Positions 57,440 through 64,000 of a stretch of DNA of 64,000 nucleotides are shown piece by piece. Each line of letters opens with the position of its first letter. Position 1 is the first letter of the stretch. A program made the translations under genes and the position numbers. The notes below the pieces were generated by a model. The model ran no database searches and was not told where the DNA came from. It saw nothing but the letters and a program-made list of their open reading frames with translations. The stretch covers positions 31,146,166-31,210,165 of the forward strand of contig OZ022508.1 in NCBI GenBank assembly GCA_963989385.1. The letters are read 5' to 3'. The stretch comes from Ctena decussata. Lineage: Eukaryota > Mollusca > Bivalvia > Lucinida > Lucinidae.

Positions 57440-58483
57440 CTCCATTCTCAACATGGCTGCCATGCCCATGTATGGTAAAAACCTTCAAATATCTATTTTT
57501 CCGGAACCAATTGACAGATGGCCTTGAAACTTGGTATGTAGTATCCGGTACTCATGTATTACCAAGACTGTTCAAATTTTGGCCTGGGGTTGACCTTGAC
57601 CTTTTTTACAGTTAGGTCAAATATGGGAAAATGCAGGAATATAAGATTTGATGGAAAGTTTTGAAGATGTTGGCCAGAAAATTTGTATATGAGTACATGA
57701 AAATATGTTAGTGCAAGAGGTCAAGATCGTTCTTTGACCCTTTTGGCGTAGGATTGTCATATTTTAGTGCAAGAGGTCAAGGTCGTTCTTTGACCCTTTT
57801 GGCCCAGGATTATCATATTTTGACTATTTCAGACATCTCTAAAGGCACTGGGCCTATTGTAACCAAAGTTCATACAGAGCATTCAGGGGCTGAGGGAACA
57901 AAAAATTGATAAAGGGGTCCAGGTTACATGACCAACATGACCGCCGTGCCCATTTATGGTATAAACTTATAAAAGTCTTCTTGTCCAGAACCAATTGACA
58001 GATGGTCTTGAAACTTGTTATGTAGCAACGGGTACTCAAGTACTATTAAGATCGATCAAATGATTACCTTGACCTTTTTACCGCAAGGTCAAATATGGTA
58101 AAACTCTAGAACATAAGATTTTTTGGAAAGTTTTGAAGCTTTTGGTCCAGGATTGTTCAAATGATAACCTTGGGTTGACTTTTTGACATTTTTACAGCAA
58201 GGTTAAATTTGCTTTCTGGTGCTGTTATGTGTAAAAATGCTTGAATATATGAGTTTATTGAACTTGTAGAAGATTTTAGAGGAAAAGTTAGTAAAGACAG
58301 TCAAATATATGAGTACATGAACATTTTTAGCAGTAGAGGTCATGGTCATTCTCCAACCTTTAACTCATATTTTGACAGTTTCAAACGATTTGGCTGGTCC
58401 AAATGATGATTCTAGTTTAACCTTTGACCTTTTTACTCAGGTGAGAGATTCAGGGCCTCATGGCCCTCCTGTTTCATTATTTT
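57440..58483 (+). repeat. Tandem family ending in the GGTGAG hairpin
   Basis: Units share 'catg.ccatttatggta.aaac', 'ccggaaccaattgacagatgg.cttgaaacttg.tatgtag' (57495 and 57990) and 'gaccttgacctttttaca...aggtcaaatatgg' (57590 and 58070). The right end is 'caggtgag' with the hairpin AGGGCCTCATGGCCCT (58452-58467), as at 2297-2333. Decayed units lie at 39.0 and 40.0-40.5 kb. Confidence 0.75.
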
Positions 58484-58880
58484 TACATAACAGCTTACAT
58501 TTGCTTATTCTGAACATTGTTAACAAACCCTTAAAAATCAACTGTTTTTTTTTTTAAATTAAATAAACCTTGTTTTGCAAGAAGGTTTTAAGTTGAACAT
58601 CTCAGCTAGAATGTGGATAACAAGAGTCATGTTTGTTAGTTTGGAGAGCTTATATATCAGCAGAGACCTTGGTTATATCAAGGAACAAGAGGTGGTTGCT
58701 GTACTCTATTCAACACCCCATATGGAATCAGCCAGACACCACATGATTGTTTATGATACCCCATACATAAAACTCTGTAAATGGAAAGTCAAGCTATCTA
58801 TTACATAATATTTTATCACGGTTGGACTTGGGCACAACCTCAGTAATTACATGAAAATTTCTTAATTCGATGTCAATCCT
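58484..58880. other. Non-coding spacer within the array region
   Basis: AT-rich, no recognisable unit of the surrounding families; the open frame at 58575-58808 has no recognised domain. Confidence 0.4.
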
Positions 58881-60978
58881 CAGACATTCCAATCTCAGCT
58901 ACACTTTTGGACAGAAGACTAGGTGAAGAGAAACACTTAGAGGGCAAGCAACTCTGCCAATTTCAATTTTTCCTCCATTTTCAATGGAATCAACTCTGTA
59001 AGAAAGGAATTTGCTCCCCTTGGAGCAAAACCTCTCTTTCAAGAGTAGATTCCAATTTGGAAGGTTTTTCAAAAAGGAAATAGGAACTCACAAAAATTGT
59101 TCCCTTCTATAAACAATGGCTGATAAACATGGAGATTCAGTGGGTCACTTTGAAACTGTGATGTAACATCAAAATTTCTTTGAGGGGGGCAGATTTCCAG
59201 TAGATGTTCATAGGTCCAGTCTCTTGTAGCCAAAATACAGCTGGACTTTTGGACTGAAGACTGGGGATGAAGAGAAACACTTTCAGGGGAACCAACTCTG
59301 CCATTTTCATTTTTTCCCTTATTTTCATAGCGCATCTACCCGTATGAAAGAGTTTACTTCCCTTTGAGCAAAATCGTCACTTTAAGAGCCCTCATTTTGG
59401 AAGGGCTTTGTAATCCAGGAAAGAAACAGGAGGTCATAATAATTGTTTCCTTTGGTAAAAATGGCTGATATATATGGAAGGGCATCCATTCATCATGAAA
59501 GTTTGTACCTGAGGTGGCAAATTTCCACTGGGTGTCCATAGGTCAACTCCTGGACATTTGAAATACAGGTAGACATTGGACTAAAGACTCCCATGGGATG
59601 TACTCTTCACGAAAAGACTCTTCTTTGCTAGGAGCAAAGTTTTCTCTTCAAAAGTAGACCCCAGTTTGGAAGGTCTTAATAGTTCAGGGAAGTAAACAAG
59701 AAATCGCATAAATTGATCTTCTTTGTAAAATTGGCTGATAAAGATGGAGATGAATCTTTTCACCATGAAACATTTTAATTAGAGGTGGCAGATTTCCAGT
59801 GGTTGTCCATATGCAACCCCCTGACATCAAGAGATTCAGCTAGACTTTTGTACTGTAGACTCAAGGTGAAGAAAAACACTGTCAGGGGAAGCAACTCTGC
59901 CTTTTCAATTTTTCCTCTATTCTTAATAGGCATCAACTTCTTAAGAAAAGAATTTGCTCCCCTAGGAGCGATGTCTTTCCTTCGAAAGAAATCCTATTTT
60001 GGAAGGGCTTTAAAGTCCAGGGAAGCAAACAGGAATGAGACAAAAATTGTTCCCATTTGTAAAAAGGGCTGAAATATAGCACAACATTGATACTTTCCTG
60101 GACATCCAAAGTTCAGCTGACTTTTTGACTGAGACTCAAGAGGAGGGTATACACTTTCAGAGGAAGCAACTCTGCCATGATTTTCATTTTGTCTTCCATT
60201 TTCAATGATATTTACTCTTTAAGAAAAGAATTTGCTCCCTTTGCAGCAAACTCTTAGCTTCCACAACAGACTCCATAATGGACAGTTTACGTAGCTCAGG
60301 GAAGCAAACAAAAACTTACAAGAATTGTTCCTTGTTGTGAAAATTGGCCATAAACATGGAGATCTAGCTGACACCATGAACTTTAAAAGTCTTGTTTGAG
60401 GTGGCAAATTTCTATTTTCTGCAAGCAAATTCCTGGACATCCAAAGCTTAGACCTTTTGACTGAACACTATATGTGAAGAAAAACAATTTTCATTTTTTT
60501 CCATTGTAAATGGGGATCAACTCTTTAAGAAATGAATTTGCTCCCCTTGAAGCAATATCTTTCCTCATAGAGTAGACCACATTTTGGGAGGTCTTTATAG
60601 TACAGGGAAGCATATAGGAAGCACATAAATTGTTTCCCTTCGTAAAAATGGCTGATCAACATGGAGTTGCATCCATTCGCCATGTAGCTGAGGTATCAAA
60701 ATTTCCTGTCACTGTCCATAGTTTGACTCCTGGACATCCAAAAGTTGGATACTATTTTAGATATGTGCAACACGGCCAAATTTGAGCTACCTTAAATCCA
60801 ACTCTTCCTGACAGTGTGCTGAAAATTTGCTTTGATGTTTCAAACAAACAGAAGACCCACACAAATGCGTTTTGAACAGGAGAAAAATTATTTTTTGAAA
60901 TTTTCAATCTTAGAAATTTTTAGGGTTACCGATAACACAATATGGCAACTTTGTATAATCAGCCCCTTCTCCAGTTTT

Positions 60979-63514
60979 TATACCCCCGGCATACGAAGTA
61001 TGTCGAGGGGTATATAGTTTTTCTCTTTCCATCAGTTTGTCTGTCTGTACATCCGTCCGTACGCAAGTTAACATTTGCATTAAAGGTTTGTGTTAAGTTA
61101 TTTTCTTTTGCTTAGAACTGTTATGCAGAGATTGTTCATAAGTGCTAAGTTTTACCACAGGATGGATATTGATCAGTGTGCATCACCTTGATGCTGCTGC
61201 TGGCCAAAGGTCAAGGTCATAGACTTAGAAATTTGAATAGTAGTTGCGTTAAGGTTTTGCGTTAAGTTTTTCTTTTGCTCTGTTTTTATACCCCCGGCAT
61301 ACGAAGTATGATGAGGGGTATATAGCTTTCATCCGATGTCTGTTCGTCCATTTGTCCGTCCATCTGTCCTTCCGTTCGTCCGTCCGTCCGTCCGTAAGTT
61401 AACGGTTGTGTTAAAGTTTTGCGTTAAAGTTTTTGAGATCTTATATTTTCCAAACCCGTGATGGGTTGGGTTTATATTTGGCATGGTGATAGATAATGGT
61501 CCAAAGTTTTATTATGTACCACCCCCACTCATGCCTATGACCTAAAGGTCAAGGTCACAGACTTTGATTATTCATGATAAAGTTTTGCGTTAAAGTTTTT
61601 AAGATCTCTATATAATTCAAACCCTTTGATGGATGGGGTTTATATTTGGCATAGTGATAGATAATGGTCCAAAGTTTTATTATGTACCACCCCCACCCAT
61701 GCCCATGACCTAAAGGTCAAGGTCACAGACTTTGATTATTCATGTTAAATTTTGCATTAAAGTTTTTAAGATCTCTATATAATTCAAACCCTTTGATGGA
61801 TTGGGTTTATATTTGGCATGGTGATAGATAATGGTCCAAAGTTTTATTATTTTGCACACCACCCATGCCTGTGACCTAAAGGTCAAGGTCATAGACTTTG
61901 ATTATTCATGTTAAATTTTGCATTAAAGTTTTTAAGATCTCTATATAATTCAAACCCTTTGATGGATTGAGTTTATAAATGGCATGTTGATAGATAATGG
62001 TCCAAAGTTTTATTATGTAGCACACCACCCATGCCCGTGACCTAAAGGTCAAGGTCATAGACTTTGATTATTCATGTTAAGTTTTGCATAAAAGTTTTTA
62101 AGATCTCTATATAATTCAAACCCTTTGATGGATTGGGTTTATAAATGGCATGGTGATAGATAATGGTCGAAAGCTTTATTATGTACCACCCCCACCCATG
62201 CCCATGACCTAAAGGCCAAGGTCACAAACTTTAATTATTCATGTTAAAGTTTTGCGTGAAAGTTTTTAAGATCTCTATATAAATCATACCCTTTGTTGAT
62301 GTGGGCTTATGTTTGGCATGATGATAGATGTTGGTCCAAAGTTTTAATATGTACCATCCCAACCAATGCCTGTGACCTAAAGGTCAAGGTCACGGACTTT
62401 GACTTTTCATGCTGAAGTTTTGTGTTAAATATTTTAAGATATTATATCATTCAACTTCTTCATTCTGTTTGGTTTATATGTCAAAAGTTTTATTTTGTAC
62501 CACATTACACATGACTGTGACCTAGAGGTCAAGATCACAGACTTAGACATTTTCATATATGTTTTGTGTTAAAGGTTTTAAGATCTCATATCATCCAAAT
62601 CTTTTGTTTGGTTTTGTTATTTTTGGTATGATTATAGGTATTGGTCTAAAAATTAACTATGTCATCCCCACACATGCCTTGACTCAAGGTGAAGGTCAAA
62701 GACTTGCTTTTCCATGATGAAGTTTTGAGTTAAGTTTAGTTTATTAGCTTATTTTTCCCAACTTTTTCTATAGGACCTTTTGATGTGTGACTTTGTTCAC
62801 CTCTAGGTTGCAACAGTCTTCATCATCTGGATGCTGCTGTTGACATAAGGTCAATGTCACATACTTTAACAGTTGCATCAATGTACTGCTTTATTTCAGA
62901 TATCCTTCAGTGGAACCTTTTGATATATTATTGGGTTTACTGTCAACTTGAAGCAGATTAGTTGACATCTTCTGTATGCTGCTACTGACCAAAGGACAAG
63001 GTCACAGACTTTAAAATTTGTATCTTATATGTGTTAGATTTTTGTGTTTAAAGTTTAATGCTATTAAGCGGTGGCACTGGCCGGGGGTAAAAGTGAGCCC
63101 CTGCTCATTTGCTCTAGTTTTGAAAGCTTCTATTGGAATTTGTTCAGATGTGCTTTGTGTTACTACAGAAAGGGTACATATTAATTTGCATCATCTGGAT
63201 GCTGCTTCAAACCTAAGGGCAAGGTCACAGACTTGGAGATTTATATAACATTAGTGTTAAAGTTTTGTATTAAGTTGTATCTGTTTGCTTATATTTTCAA
63301 TATATTTGAATACAACCTGTTGATGTGTGACTTGACTGTAGGTCAAGGTCATAAACTTTGAAATTTATATTCCATTTGTGTTAAAAGTGAATTTTAATTT
63401 TGTATTGTCTTGATGGAACCTAATGATATGTACTACATGGGCGTGTAAAGTTTATTTCCTGTAGGCGGTGGCGCTGACCGGGGGTATACGCGAGCCCCTG
63501 CTCACTTGCTTTGG
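60979..63514 (-). mobile_element. Outer CCGGGGGTATA-ended tandem-repeat element
   Basis: The left end is a palindromic hairpin starting TATACCCCCGGCATAC (60979-61014) followed by a CCGT-type stretch. The right end is 'aggcggtggcgctgaccgggggtata' and 'gagcccctgctca' (63461-63514). TATACCCCCGG and CCGGGGGTATA are inverted termini. The same ends in the other orientation occur at 36713. A similar element (61287-63117) lies inside it. Confidence 0.75.
61287..63117 (-). mobile_element. Inner copy of the same element, with ~167-bp array
   Basis: A hairpin starting TATACCCCCGGCATAC (61287-61322) is followed by a (CCGT)n microsatellite (61340-61395). Then come six well-conserved units of 166-168 bp (TGACCTAAAGGTCAAGGTCA near 61538, 61706, 61872, 62038, 62205, 62373) and degenerate units to about 63010. 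The right end is 'ggtggcactggccgggggta' with 'gtgagcccctgctca' (63068-63117). Confidence 0.8.
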
Positions 63515-63955
63515 TGTAGCAATCAATTTGAAACTTTGTAAAGATGTTAGATACACACTTAAAAGGCCCTATTGCATTATCAATGGTATGAATTCATTAA
63601 AGATTTTATTGCAAGATATGGCTGCAAGATCCTTACTACAGTTTCATCATTGAAAATGGCCGTCATTAGCCAACTTCGAGTTTCACATAAAAATGTTGTG
63701 AAAACAGGTTTAGGTCATTTAAGCTGGCTAATAATTAAAATGAGCAACTTTATTTATTCCATGACAATTAAAATGACCAACTTTGGATATTATAAACTAG
63801 GTAAATAACAAGCACATGTCAATTCCTTATTCAGATTTGATGTTTATTTTCGGAATAGATTGATTACAAAGAAGTACTAAAATGTGTTCTGTTTACTTCA
63901 GTATGTTTTTTTCTCTATTTTTTAATTGACAGCTTAATTAATATTAGGAGGCAAT
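63515..63955. other. Non-coding, no feature recognised
   Basis: AT-rich; overlapping short open frames without recognisable domains. Confidence 0.4.
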
Positions 63956-64000
63956 TATTTGGGCCATGGCCACTATTTTTGAAAGTTTTTATGGCCATGG
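63956..64000. repeat. CCATGG palindrome repeat, cut by window edge
   Basis: 'ggcaattatttgggccatggcc' and 'atggccatgg' resemble 49800-49920, including the link to 'aattatt' and 'tttttatggccatgg' phrases. The copy continues beyond the window. Confidence 0.7.

Larger units (their letters stand above)
55540..60780 (+). repeat. Long-period satellite-like array centred on a hairpin
   Basis: About ten or eleven degenerate units of roughly 300 bp: 'ctgaagactcaaggtgaagag', 'ggggaagcaactctgcc', 'ttcaattt.tcctccattctcaa', 'aagaatttgctccccttggagcaaaatctttccttcaagagtagacccc', 'gaagggctttatagtccagggaagcaa', 'ctgaaaaacatgga.gtgcatccattcaccatgaa'. Clear cores near 55990, 56766, 57112, 59009, 59952, 60232 and 60536. 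It is interrupted at 57440-58870 by a different family and by a SINE tail at 56394. Not coding. Confidence 0.85.

Noticed and set aside
55540..60780. Repetitive protein gene (several 60-95-residue frames such as 56003-56290)
   Set aside because: Frames differ from unit to unit and are broken by stops; the repeat is conserved at DNA level, not in reading frame.

Overview
The window is AT-rich animal nuclear DNA. Protein-coding sequence is sparse and lies in short exons with GT..AG borders. Nearly everything else is interspersed and tandem repeats. The repeat style (tandem arrays capped by short hairpins and ending in a (GGAC)n/(CCGT)n microsatellite, tRNA-headed SINEs, a GAGCCGCG-ended inverted-repeat element) is what I associate with bivalve molluscs. 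That assignment is inference; no taxonomic marker gene is present.

Host genes: two paralogous multi-exon genes lie on the minus strand. Gene 1 (4225-11348) can be assembled from sequence alone into five phase-compatible exons encoding about 363 residues: signal peptide, Cys-containing ectodomain, Ser/Thr-rich stalk, one Gly/Ala-rich membrane span and a short tail. Gene 2 (34171-45808, perhaps to about 46.04 kb) repeats the same exon order and phases, has a longer stalk, and has a likely extra last exon coding for the cytoplasmic tail. Its 5' end is unresolved. I do not recognise the family.

Mobile elements: 11965-23767 is an 11.8-kb Ty3/Gypsy-type LTR retrotransposon with about 99% identical LTRs, TG..CA ends and a TGTG target duplication. 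It lies about 0.6 kb upstream of the gene 1 start codon. It has gag with a zinc knuckle, and pol in the -1 frame with protease, reverse transcriptase, RNase H and DD35E integrase. The gag/pol junction carries a CCCAAAA slippery site followed by a hairpin and possible pseudoknot. One in-frame TAG interrupts the reverse transcriptase. The leader is unusually long (3.2 kb) and repetitive. Other elements are a broken LINE at 26.8-29.6 kb whose endonuclease region is split by a tandem-repeat element, several inverted-repeat DNA elements (11.5, 26.6, 31.6, 32.3-33.2, 43.1-44.1 and 49.1-49.3 kb), and at least five tRNA-derived SINE copies or remnants.

Tandem arrays: at least eight distinct degenerate arrays (0-1.5, 24.2-25.0, 27.4-28.5, 36.7-37.7, 50.5-51.7, 52.7-53.8, 57.4-58.5 and 61.0-63.5 kb) have periods of about 135-180 bp, and several carry AGGTCAAGGTCA-type motifs in each unit. 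A longer-period family (54-60.8 kb, with inverted copies at 51.8-54.3 kb) is centred on a small hairpin. Terminal hairpins and inverted termini show that many of these arrays are cargo of mobile elements, some nested. All alignments and counts were made by eye.
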